Assembly (NCBI GenBank): GCA_033807775.1
Contig: CM066318.1
Location: 88,120,879-88,184,878, forward strand
Direction: 5' to 3'
Source: Saussurea involucrata
Taxonomy: Eukaryota > Streptophyta > Magnoliopsida > Asterales > Asteraceae
DNA: 64,000 bases
The notes below the pieces were generated by a model that saw only the letters and a list, made by a program, of their open reading frames with translations, had not been told where the DNA came from and searched no databases. Position 1 is the first letter of the stretch; every line of letters begins with the position of its first letter. This document shows positions 25,223-35,466 of this stretch, in pieces. A program made the position numbers and the translations under genes.

Positions 25223-26203
25223 TTGGAAGGACGGTCGAGCCACGACCGAAACCAAGGCGCTGGGTGGGAGGCAACCCACCGAGGTTTGTTTTCTTTTTAA
25301 TTTCGTTTTAGTGTGTTTTAAAAAAAAATCGAAAATTGAAAAAGTGAACAGGGAGATACGCGGGATTTTACGCGGCTTCAATACCGCGTGGAAAACCGCG
25401 GGGTTTCCTGAAGAGGTTCGAAACAGGGAGATACGCGGGATTTTACGTGGCTTCAATACCGCGTGGAAAACCGCGGGGCTCTCTGAGGCTTTTTGAAACA
25501 GAGGGTTACGCGGGTTTTCCCGCGGTTTGTAAACGGCGTGGAAAGCCGCGCGTTTCGTCTGAGCAACTAGGGTTTCGTTTTGTTTTTTTTGTGCAGTCTT
25601 TTCTCACTTTATGTCATCTCCCTTTCATTTCTTTTTCTTTCTTCTTCAATTTTCTGCAACCCTACTCTCTCTCTCACGATTTTCTCTCAATCTCTCTCTA
25701 ACTCCATCGATTTTCAAGGCCCCCTCCTCCATTATCAGTAGTTTGTGCTTTCCATTCTTCAAGACCCAAGGTATGTAACTTTTCATATTTAATTTTTGGT
25801 CTTTGTGTATGATGATGTGGTGTAAGTATTTGCCTAGTCTTTCATTTCTTGCTTCCAAGTTTTGTTATGCTTATTCCCCCCTTTTTCTGATTTCTCACAA
25901 TGTGTGCACTTATGATGATTTATGCTTCGAATATGAGGACATGCCTTGTTGTATGCTATGAATCTGACATGAGAATAGTGTTTTTGATGCAACTGGTATG
26001 TACTTGTCCTTGTGAGGATCTATGTGCTTAAAATCTGGGATGGGAACTTGTTGGGAAGTCAAAGGGGGATAAATAGGGTAAGATATGTGGTTTTGTGGAA
26101 TAGTCTCCTTTTTGTGCATACATAGTAAAATGGGGATTTCTTGGTAACATAAAGTCCCTACGTTTTTTTTGGTGGGTCTATTTCTCTTTGTGTAAGCATA
26201 GCC
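25223..26203 (+). other. A1 non-coding region after pol
   Basis: The first bases (tcgagccacgaccgaaacc, 25235-25253) match A2 at 34831-34849, so this is conserved element sequence. A 3 x 75-bp GC-rich tandem array follows (25349-25573), then T/C-rich and AT-rich sequence without a gene. Confidence 0.7.
25349..25573. repeat. Three 75-bp tandem units carrying CGCGG hairpins
   Basis: Unit starts are marked by CAGGGAG/CAGAGGG at 25349, 25424 and 25499. Each holds ACGCGG facing CCGCGT, able to form a stem. The third unit (25499-25551) matches the reverse complement of the A1 LTR module (18614-18666) at 48 of 53 positions by eye, including non-palindromic flanks. Confidence 0.85.
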
Positions 26204-26506
26204 AAACCTAAGTTTCACTTAGGTTTGGGGTCGTCATGTTATCCGTCACTGGTGTAAATCAGTGAAGATTTTTAGATGTATGCACTAGGGAATTTTGTGG
26301 TGACGGTGGTCCAAATGCATGAGCTAAACAGTATTTTATTAATAATCTGCATGCATGGGAATTGTGAGTTTTTATCTGTACATACACGTAAGAAAAATGA
26401 GATACAACAAACCTAAGTTTCACTTAGGTTTGGGGTGCTTTCCTTTTCACAATTCACACACTCACATTTGACCCTTTGCAAACCTCGGTTTTACCGAGGT
26501 TTGGGG
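26204..26506 (+). other. Three AAACCT...AGGTTTGGGG stem-loops in A1
   Basis: Copies at 26204-26230, 26409-26435 and 26480-26506. Each is AAACCT plus four bases, a short loop, the complementary four bases, then AGGTTTGGGG. The variable bases are AAGT/ACTT in the first two and CGGT/ACCG in the third, so pairing is kept while sequence changes. The 3' arm plus tail repeats the core of the element's PPT (GGTTTGGGG, 29337-29345). Two of the three have direct counterparts in A2. The role is unknown; an RNA structure or priming signal is inferred. Confidence 0.8.
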
Positions 26507-26511
26507 TGGCT

Positions 26512-27798
26512 ATGAGCGCGTTAACTCATTTGAGTTCATTTACTTGTGCAGATATGAGGACCCATCCGAGCACATACCTTTCATTTCCGGACTATGAGCG
26601 AATCCATCCGAACAACCGGAGGGCAATGTTCGATCACGAGAACCCCGACAAAAATGTGCGCCACGAGCAGATGCAGTTGAACGAATGCACTCCCTTCGGG
26701 GAACGTGGCATCAGACTGGCGAACCTACCGGCCGGATCACGAGTGCCGGAGATCATACAGCAACAATCCTGGGAGGGATTCATTCGAACTCCACCCATGT
26801 ATTGCGTTGAAACAGTAAAGGAATTTTATGCTTGTATGATCCCGAAAGTATACCACGACCGATGCGTGGTAAGGATGGGCGATAGGGAGATCCGGATCTC
26901 TCCGGCTGACATCGATGCATACTTCCACGCCCCCCGTCGGGCCGAGCTGAGCGCCACCTACGGTCTATCTCCGAACCAAGCATTCCGAGAGCGCTTGAGC
27001 CCGATTATCGCCGCCTCTCTAAGGCGGAACGGACACACGGGATGGAACAAGATGGACCAGCATATTTTAAAAAGCGAGATGCACACAGATATCGCGTTCC
27101 TCATGCTGTTCGTCAAGGCCTCTTTAAAGCCGTCTACACACAACACCACCGCCGACAGCCAAGTGGCGGAGGTCCTCTACTCCCTCCACAACAATCTGCC
27201 GATGGATATCGGTCACATCATCTGGATGGAGATACTAGACGCCGGTATGACCCTCAACGGTATTCTACCGTTTCCTTGTTTGATAACTCATTTTTGTAGG
27301 GAAGCCGGTGTCCCAATAGGACGCCTCACCGCGACGATGAAGGACTTCACGAAGACACAGTATCAGTACCAAATTACGGCGGCGAGGAAATTAGAAGAGA
27401 AGAGGCGAGCAGGCCCACATTTTCAGATGCGGCGTCTTGCCGAGCCGGTCTATCTGTCATCCGAGAGTGCCTCAGATAGTGATCCAGATTTTGATCCGGA
27501 GGCACCAGCAGCGGAGGCGGTCGTTCACGGCGGCGACACGCCTCCTTATATGCGTCGATTTATGGAGCGCATGACGACGCAGGTTAGCGGGATAAATGCA
27601 AATGTGGACCTCGGGTTCCGCAACTTGAACCTGCGTATGGACGGCTACGACACCCGTTTGGAAGGCTTTGACTACCGCCTCGCCCAAGCTGGATTTCCAG
27701 CCCCACCAGCACCACAAGCACCGCCAGCGCAGCCACAGGATCGGAGAAGAGTTAGAGGCCGGCAAGACGGGGGCGCATCATCATCTTCCCGCCAGTAG
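26512..27798 (+). CDS. A1 extra 3' ORF, 428 aa, Athila-type ORF resembling plant transposon protein domain
   Basis: Uninterrupted frame with ATG at 26512; a second ATG at 26554 lies three bases after TTGTGCAG, a possible splice acceptor. The middle contains VKEFYACMIPKVYHDRCV, followed by VRMGDREIRISPADIDAYFH. This pattern (FYA, basic stretch, IxxxDIxxYF) resembles the putative plant transposon protein / Athila ORF domain, recalled from family knowledge and not searched. The C-terminus has acidic SASDSDPDFDPEAP, a likely coiled coil (GINANVDLGFRNLNLRMDGY), a Pro/Ala stretch and an Arg-rich tail. No signal peptide or transmembrane segment is visible, so calling it an envelope is not supported. 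It is intact although gag-pol is not. A2 lacks it. Confidence 0.72.
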   Translation: MSALTHLSSFTCADMRTHPSTYLSFPDYERIHPNNRRAMFDHENPDKNVRHEQMQLNECTPFGERGIRLANLPAGSRVPEIIQQQSWEGFIRTPPMYCVETVKEFYACMIPKVYHDRCVVRMGDREIRISPADIDAYFHAPRRAELSATYGLSPNQAFRERLSPIIAASLRRNGHTGWNKMDQHILKSEMHTDIAFLMLFVKASLKPSTHNTTADSQVAEVLYSLHNNLPMDIGHIIWMEILDAGMTLNGILPFPCLITHFCREAGVPIGRLTATMKDFTKTQYQYQITAARKLEEKRRAGPHFQMRRLAEPVYLSSESASDSDPDFDPEAPAAEAVVHGGDTPPYMRRFMERMTTQVSGINANVDLGFRNLNLRMDGYDTRLEGFDYRLAQAGFPAPPAPQAPPAQPQDRRRVRGRQDGGASSSSRQ

Positions 27799-29336
27799 AT
27801 GGGTTTGTTTTCGTGATCTCTTTTGATTTGTTATGCTCTTGATGCTTCTGTACTGTTTTTATTTGTTTCTGTTGGATGAATGTAATAATAACACACACCA
27901 ATTTTATCGCACTATGTATCACTTATCTGCACATTGGGGACAATGTGTGGGTAAGGTTTGGGGTTGCCAATCGGGCCCCCGTTAATGCACGTTGATGTCC
28001 CATACTTAAGAATGGTTAGATCATGGTAGCCAATACTTTCTTGTTTTTGAATGATTGAGACCAACCATTGTGGGGAGAACTTTGTGACTGAAACGTGACC
28101 ATTAGGGAAGGACCGGGAAAGGCATGACTAGGGACATTAGTGGAGACCACCCGAGAGCGAGATTTGAGCCTAAAAGACGTTTTTCATTTCGAGGGATTTA
28201 AACACGAAAATCATATACACTTTTTCGAATTCCTTGTCGTGATTATAGAGTGATCTCGCTATAATATCGCATTAAGTAGCAAAGACGACCATCGGGATAT
28301 TGGGTAAGGGTATAGTAGACCATATCGTGTGGACCGTAAGAGATGATTCCAGGCATTGTGTGTATGTTAACCGTTTTTAGCTATCATACCTTTCTACCCA
28401 TTTGTGTGCAACCAAAACCCCTCTTGAAGCCAAACACTCACCTTTTTCAATTCTAAAACCACCTTTAAACCCGAGCCAAAATCTTTAGCCAACCTCATCC
28501 GAAAGTGTGTCAAACAGAGGCGGTAATGAACTGAAATAGAGAGAGCAGAAAAGAAAGAATACAGGCCAGTCATGAAAATAGATAGAAAAGAGGGCCAATG
28601 CAGCCCCAAGCTGAATAAAGAGGACCAATGAAGTCCCAAAAAAAAAGAGAAAAAGAGCAGTTAGTTTAGATTTCATTTACAGCAGAAAATAAGAGAGTCA
28701 AAGTGACTCCGATAGTGACAAAAGGGCCAAGTAATAAGATAGAATGTGATGAAGTTCAGAACTGTTAATGTTTGACACACCAAGGATCTTTGAACCATGT
28801 TACCCTTCGTTCTTAGCCGGTACCCTAGCCCCGTTATAACCCCTGTAAAGACCTGGATGATCTTTTGGAAAACGTGATTACGGTATGCTACCACCTTTAC
28901 TGATATTCCCTGTCTTGCTACTTGATTCCTTCCTGAGATCAATTTTTGGACACATGTGCGTCTTTCTTTAAAGTTGTCATGTGATTTTTGAGTATTCTTG
29001 TACATAACTTCCTATACATGACAACATGTGCGATAACCTAGGTTCGAGTGCAAGGAGAGTATCCCGTGAGGTAGGGTCGAGGCGAAATGTCTTCCCTAGT
29101 ATGTCTGGACCTAGTACGACCCTAATGAAATCGGAGCTGTCACGAGTTCAACTCGCAATGGAAGGCCATAGATCAAACATCATAAGAATGAGGCTAGGAT
29201 GAGATAAGCGTTCACGAGTTTGGGAAATCACCAGGGCATTACGTGGTACCGATTGAGAGTTGTGTTGTTATTATTTCACGGATATATGCTTTATTGCCAT
29301 TTTTATCGCTAAATTGCTTGAGGACAAGCAACGCTC
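27799..29336 (+). other. A1 3' non-coding region with conserved block
   Basis: A stem CACATTG-loop-CAATGTG (27930-27947) is followed by GGTTTGGGG (27955-27963). The block 28048-28362 matches A2 35705-36020 at about 92% by eye (12 differences in about 158 bases, 11 in the next 156). That is higher than gag between the two elements (about 80%). Similarity continues at lower level to the PPT. No open frame explains it. Confidence 0.8.
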
Positions 29337-29349
29337 GGTTTGGGGTTGT
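29337..29349 (+). promoter_or_regulatory. A1 polypurine tract
   Basis: GGTTTGGGGTTGT abuts the 3' LTR start TGATAACGCC. It is not purely purine but is conserved in A2 (37180-37192). Its core GGTTTGGGG recurs four more times upstream in A1. Confidence 0.75.
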
Positions 29350-30628
29350 TGATAACGCCACTTTTTGGCGTTCTTTTCAATCCATAAACCAATGAGATTG
29401 GCTTGTCTTTAAGCAAAAAGGCGAGATTTTACGGTCTATCTAGTGAATTGTGCAGGTTATCCGAAATAAGACGAGCATCGAGAAAAGGAGCGGAAAAGAC
29501 CCAAAAGAGAGCCCAGAATGAAGCCCAATGGAAATCCCAAGAACCGACCCAGATCCGCGAACCAGATTCGAACCAAACCCGACCCAGAGCCAAAAAAGAA
29601 GACGCACGGTTTTCCACGCGGTTTGCAAACCGCGGGTAAAACCGCGTAACCCTCTGGACGTTTTCTATACTTTTGCGTTTTTTGGATTTAGGTCATTATC
29701 ACGACACGTGCGACGGGAGGCAGCCAGAGGGCGATTTTCAGAGTATTTCCACGTACTTTGGAGCCACGAGAGAGGACGGATTGAAGACAGTTCACCACGC
29801 GAAGTAAATCATAGCCGAGAGAGAAGGGATTTCATCATTATTTACAGTTACCACGACAACCATGATTTCACACACCACTTTCTACTTTAATTCTCGTGTT
29901 TTTGTTTACCCCAACATGAACTAATCTTTAGATGTTGGGGGTTGGAGGAACTATGGATTTATGATGGATGACGTGTACACGAACGATTATTTTTACTCGA
30001 TTTAATCTATGAAGTATTTGAATTCAGCTTTCATTATCAATTGTAGTCTGATCACCTCCAATTGACTCTCATGGTTTTTAATTAAGTTTGAGAAAATTTA
30101 TTAAGAACTAGATCAAGTAATCAAATACCGGAAAAGATGATTTGGGCAGAGATAGCCGAATCACTTTCCGCTCAGCATAGTTGACTTAATGTATTTTAAA
30201 ACCCTAGGTGTGGATCGAGAGATAACACCTACAGTCTTGAAATAAAATCTGTTTTGGCTTGAGAAAGAATAACAGTGACTTTTATAAACTAGGGTTCATA
30301 GAAAAATAGTCGGTAAGAATTATTGTTCGGGTATTCGTTGATCAGTAGTATAACCATAGGGAATCCAATCCTCAACCTTTTTCTCTATCAAAAGTCCTTC
30401 CAAAACCTTATGTTAAGCGATTCTAGTATTATTTTAGTCGTCTTTAGTTTTTAAATCAAGTTATAAATCACAACTCAACATTTCGATAGTTCAGTTAATA
30501 GCAATTGTAGTCATTGTGATACTTAGTTCCTAGTTCCCTGTGTTCGATACTCGTACTTTCAGTACTATTACTTGACTTCGACCCGTACACTTGCGGTTAG
30601 ATTTAGGGGGGTGTTAACCCGCCTATCA
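29350..30628 (+). repeat. A1 3' LTR
   Basis: 1279 bp, about 99% identical to 18362-19639; one extra G in the run at 30606-30612 explains the length difference. Confidence 0.95.
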
Positions 30629-31149
30629 AACGCCGCCCGAAGATGCTCCTCGTGATCTTTATGGGTTCGAGAGTAGATCAGGATATCGTCGATGAAAACG
30701 ATTACACACTTGTCCAGTAATGAACTACACACCTTGTTCATCAAGTCCATGAACACTGCTGGGGCATTAGTCAAGCCAAAGGGCATAACTAAAAACTCGT
30801 AGTGTCCATATCTTGTACGAAAGGCCGTCTTGGGCACGTCTTCCTTCCTCACCCTCAGTTGATGGTAACCCGATCTCAAGTCCATCTTTGAGAAGTAGCT
30901 CGCACCTTGCAACTGATCGAAGAGGTCATCGATCCTTGGAAGAGGGTACTTGTTCTTAACTGTTACGTTGTTGAGCTCACGATAATCTATGCACATCCGC
31001 ATAGATCCGTCCTTCTTTTTAACGAATAGTACCGACACTCCACAAGGCGATGAGCTCGGACGAATGAAACCCTTGTTGAGTAGCTCTTGCAGCTGCGTCA
31101 TCATCTCCTTCATTTCCGCTGGTGCCAGACGATAGGGCGCATGTGCAAT
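30629..31149 (-). pseudogene. pol: G2 pol middle fragment: reverse transcriptase core
   Basis: This piece of G2 is trapped between A1 and A2. It encodes RLAPAEMKEMMTQLQELL, KKKDGSMRMCIDYRELN, LRSGYHQLRV, VMPFGLTNAP and the catalytic box IVFIDDILIYS, ending at EEHLRA where A1 entered. No stop codon is seen inside the fragment. The catalytic Asp pair is intact, in contrast to A1. Its left end carries the A1 TSD (30629-30633) and its right end the A2 TSD (31145-31149). Confidence 0.93.
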
Positions 31150-32435
31150 TGATAACGCCACTTTTTGGCGTTATTTTCGGTTCTTAAACCAATGAGATCG
31201 GCTTGTGTTGATAGCAAAGAAGCAGAATTTTATGGTTTATCAAGTGAAATGTGCAGGTTATATAAAAGAAGCTGAAAAGAGCCCAAAAAGAGCCAAAACG
31301 AAGCCCAACGGAAGCCCGAGATCCAAGCCCAAGACCCGAACCTGATCCAGACCACCTTAGAAAACTGGGCGACTTGTGCCGCGACTTGCAAGTCGCGGGA
31401 CAAGTCGCGTAACCCACTGTTCCATCTTTTAAGTTTGGCATTTTTCCGGATTTTAGGTCATTCTTCGCACACTTCGCACACGACGAACGGGAGCAGCTTT
31501 GGGGCGATTTTCAGAGGTATTTCGGAGCTTTTGGAGCTATGGTAGAGGATCAATTGGAGGCACGTCCATCACGTAAAGTAGATACGAGCACGAGAGAAGG
31601 GAGTCCGCCATTACATTCATCGCTTTCATTATCACTATGTTTGCACACGTTTTTCCATCCTTTTTCTTTGTGTTTGAATCCACCACCAACATGAACTAAA
31701 TTCTAGATGTTGGGGGTTGGAATGAATTTGGTTTAAGCATGTGAACATATGACTTGAGATTTTTATCAGTTTGCCTATTTTAATGAAGCATGTAATTTGG
31801 TTTTTAATGCCTTTGTGAGTTTAGCTAGCTTCCAATTGCTTTGTTGTTTTCAATTAAGTTCGAGAGAATTAATTGATAACTAGAACTAGAAATTGCATGC
31901 CTAAGGTGAGAAATTGGTGATAGAGATATACCGAGTAAGCCTTAGTCCCGTTAAATCTTGATTTTTATGTGTTTTGAATTCCATAGCTTGAGATCGAGAG
32001 ATAAGACTTGTGCTTTTCAAGATAAAACCCGTGGTTGCTTGAGAAAGAACCATGCTTTTAAAATAAAACTCGTTGTTGCTTGAGAAAGAACAACGGTGAC
32101 TTTAAGATTGGATATTCATTAAAGGGAATAACTGGTAACTGTTTCGAGTTAATTGTTTATATGTGAAAGCTTTAGGATTTCCAACCCTCAACTGTTTTCT
32201 CCATCTGAAGTTTCTTAAGCTGTTTACTGTTTTGTGTTTGATTTATTTTGCTTGCAATTAATTAGTTTAGTACCAACCACTCAAAGTTGCGACGTTCAGT
32301 TAATAGATCTTATAGTAATTGTGATACTTAGTTCCTAGTTCCCTGTGTTCGATACTCGTACTTTCTAGTAATATTACTTGATTTCGACCCGTACACTTGC
32401 GGTAAGATTTAGGGGGGTGTGATACCCGCCTATCA
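31150..32435 (+). repeat. A2 5' LTR
   Basis: 1286 bp. It holds a near-perfect 40-bp inverted repeat around 31371-31410 centred on CGCGACTTGCAAGTCGCG. It lacks 20 bp and 12 bp present in the 3' LTR and has 9 bp extra. Confidence 0.95.
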
Positions 32436-32441
32436 AGTTTT

Positions 32442-32459
32442 TGGCGCCGTTGTCGGGGA
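32442..32459 (+). promoter_or_regulatory. A2 primer-binding site (tRNA-Asp, one mismatch)
   Basis: TGGCGCCGTTGTCGGGGA, one base different from the A1 site, after the same AGTTTT spacer. Confidence 0.88.
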
Positions 32460-32590
32460 ACTAGTTGCAACTGATAGCACTACCAGCTATAAGCGCTATT
32501 AGATTGAACATTTTTTTTATTTTGCTCCATCACTTTCAATTTTTGGATTGCTAATTTTGTTTACTTCCCGTTTCAGGTACTAATTGGTTT

Positions 32591-34819
32591 ATGCCAAGGA
32601 AAACCCGAGGGGAGAAAATCGAACCACTCGATCTGGAGATTGAGAGAACCGCCCGTCGATTACGCAAGGAAGCAAAAGCTAAAGAACACATCAAGATCGA
32701 GATGGCCGACGAAGAAGCACACCCGGAAAGACGTCCTATGCGGTCGTTTGCCGACCCGAATGTGGCAGCGGCACGCATAGGCATCCAACCACCCACCACT
32801 GCGGCAAACTTCTTTGAGCTCAAACTGAGTACCATCGTAATGGTACAACAAAATCAGTATGGAGGAGCACCGACCGAAGATCCTCATGCACATCTCCGTG
32901 CATTCGAGAGGATTTGCAACACGTTCAAGATAAATGGGATGGAAGAGGATGCAATTAAGCCGAGGCTTTTCAGCTTTTCACTCAAAGGCCGAGCCATAAC
33001 TTGGACTGAAAGTATCCCACCGGACTCGATCACCACCTGGGCACAACTGAAAGCCGCTTTTCTTCAAAAGTTTTTCCCACCAAGCAGAACCGCCCAACTT
33101 ATGGCCGAGATCACCCATTTCGCTCAATGGGACCAAGAGACATTATATGAAGCTTGGGAGAGGTACAAAGACATGATCAAGAAATGCCCTCATCATGGGT
33201 TACAAGGTTGGGTCATCATCCAAACCTTCTTCAGTGGACTCCACCCACAGTTCAAAAACGACATCACCGCTGCATCGGATGGAGCACTAATGGATAAGTG
33301 TTATGAGGAAGCGTGCGAGCTGATCGATAATCTAGCCGAACACAGTTTTTCTACTCCAAGATCAGCCGTTAGAAGAGTTGCGAGTGTTCATGAATCGGAT
33401 GAGCTGAAAGAAATAAAAGCTCAACTAGCTGCGATCACGACCCACCTGAAAGGAGGCAGTCCTCAAGAACCTGAACAAGTTCAGTTTATGCAAAACCAGA
33501 ACAACCAGCCGAGGAACGACCCGTTCTCGAATACCTACAATGAGGGGTGGAAGAAACACCCGAACTTCTCATGGAGTCAACCCGGTCAACCACCACAAGG
33601 TAATAACTCCAACTTTTCTAATTCTTCTAATGCTAACAATGTTTACCGTCCTCCAGGTTTCGACCAAAGAAATTTCAATGAGGGACAATCTGGAGAGAAG
33701 AAACCGGGGCTGGAAGATATGATGATGAAGTTTATGGCAAAGATGGACGACACGGTTGGAGAATTAGCGAGCACGGTTAACACGGTCAAGGGGGCTACTG
33801 ATCAGAACACCGCATCCATCAAGATCCTCGAAAGACAAGTGGGGAAATTTTCGGAAGTCTTACAAAACCGAGCCCCAGGAACGTTTCCGAGTCAGACTGC
33901 GAGAAAACCGAGAGAAGAATGTAATGCCATCTATCTGAGAAGTGGCAAGGAGCTGATCAAGGAGCCTACAAAAGAACCGACATCAAGGGAGACTGAGCCC
34001 AAAATTCAAGAGGTGGAGATCATAGATATGGATGAGTTGGAAGCCAATGAAGGTAGTGGGTCCAAGGAGAAGCCGAAGGAAAAAGAAGCGACACCTCCAT
34101 CGAAGCCGGCAGTCAAACCGTTCGTACCACCACTACCATTTCTGAACCGGGTGAAAGCACATAAAGATGAGGAACAGTTCAAGAAGTTCCTCGACAACTT
34201 CAAGAAGCTTCACATCAATATCCCATTCACGGAGGCAGTTGCTCAAATGCCGACATACCTCAAGTTTTTGAAGGAGATCCTGTCAAAGAATAGGGGAATC
34301 GAGCATCAGTCTACCATTACACTCACTGAAGAGTGTAGTGCAATCATTCAGAACAAGCTTCCCTCGAAGTTCAAAGATCCAGGAAGTTTTTCGATCCCTA
34401 TTCAAATTGGGAATCTTTCTTTTGATAAGGTATTGTGTGATTTAGGAGCTAGTATTAACTTAATGCCTTTATCTGTTTTCAGGAAACTTGGCTAGGGAGA
34501 GGTGAAACCAACGTACATGACCCTTAAGCTCACGGATATATCGATAATATATCTGTATGGAGTGGTAGAGGACGTATTGATCAAGGTTGGCAAGTTCTAC
34601 TTTCCGGTGGACTTCGTGGTGCTAGACATTGATGAAGACGTAGAGGTCCCGCTGATATTGGGAAGATCCTTTCTGGCCACGAGCAGAGCTCTGATAGATA
34701 TGGAGGAAGGAGAGATGACCCTGAGGGTTGGTGGCGAGAAGGTAGTATTCAAGATGTTCAAGAGGGAAAGAGGCAAAAGTGAACAGAAACCGGATGATCA
34801 AGGAAAGCCGAAGGAGTGA
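32591..34819 (+). pseudogene. gag: A2 gag-protease ORF with a single stop codon
   Basis: The ATG at 32591 corresponds to the A1 gag start. It is open to TAG at 34493-34495, then open again in the same frame to TGA at 34817-34819. Gag shows ICNTFKINGM, FSLKGRAITW, WDQETLYEAWERYKDM and CPHHGLQGW. The protease has VLCDLGASINLMPLSVF, with the stop just after KLG, where A1 reads KLGFGE. The end GKPKE plus stop lines up with the end of A1 pol (DEPKE plus stop). About 3.1 kb coding for RT, RNase H and integrase was therefore removed without losing the terminal codons. One nonsense change separates it from an intact 742-codon gag-protease frame. Confidence 0.9.
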
Positions 34820-35325
34820 TCGGGAAGGAGGTCGAGCCACGACCGAAAACAAGACGTTGGGTGGGATGCAACCCATCGAGGTTTGCGTTTTCTTTCATTT
34901 TCTGTTTTTGAGTGATTTTATTTACAAAAAAAATCCTGGAACAAAGACCTACGCGGTCTATTCCGCGGTTTTCAAATCACGAGCCAAACCGCGTAAGTCA
35001 CTGGAAGTTTTGAGGAACATAGGGTCCGGTGGCTTATGCCGCGGTTTCCAAACCGCGCGGCTCCCCTGCTGCTTCTGGGTTGTTGTCCTTTGCAGTTTCT
35101 ATCCTATCTTGCTTTGTGTTCCTCTTTTTCTTTGTTTCTTGTCGTCTTTTGTTTTGTTTGCTTTGTTTTTCCGTGTTCCCTTCTCCATCTTCTCCGATGT
35201 CTTCCAACTGGGCACTCCAATTTTTCATGAGAATCTCCTCCGTCCGGGCAAACGGGTACGTTCTAATTCTGTATGTTAACGAGTGGTGTATGATGTTTGT
35301 TCCTTATTAGTAAACGAGATGCAAC

Positions 35326-35466
35326 AAACCTAAGTTTCACTTAGGTTTGGGGTGTCTCATCTTTCAACATCTACATACTCACTTTTATTCCTATGCAAAC
35401 CTCGGTTTCACCGAGGTTTGGGGTTGGCTTTAGTTGACAAACCTAGGCCACGACCTAGGTTTGGGG
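35326..35466 (+). other. Three AAACCT...AGGTTTGGGG stem-loops in A2
   Basis: At 35326-35352 (AAGT/ACTT), 35397-35423 (CGGT/ACCG) and 35439-35466 (AGG/CCT with a longer loop). The first two are the counterparts of A1 copies two and three. All end in GGTTTGGGG, the PPT core. Confidence 0.8.

Larger units (their letters stand above)
18357..30633 (+). mobile_element. A1: full-length Athila-like Ty3/Gypsy element with AACGC target-site duplication
   Basis: The element is 18362-30628 (12,267 bp), with ends TGATAACGCC and CCTATCA and perfect TSDs AACGC at 18357-18361 and 30629-30633. Order: 5' LTR, spacer AGTTTT, tRNA-Asp PBS, gag-pol in one frame, a long 3' region with an extra ORF, PPT, 3' LTR. 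The Athila-like assignment rests on the tRNA-Asp PBS, the RT and integrase style (FMDxFSVFG, GGHFxxxRT), and the extra ORF after pol. The two LTRs show about 12 substitutions and one indel over 1278 bp (about 0.9%), so insertion was recent. It is inactive as it stands (see its pol). Confidence 0.96.

Noticed and set aside
26512..27798. True retroviral-type envelope gene in A1
   Set aside because: Position after pol fits, but I see no signal peptide, transmembrane segment or cleavage site.
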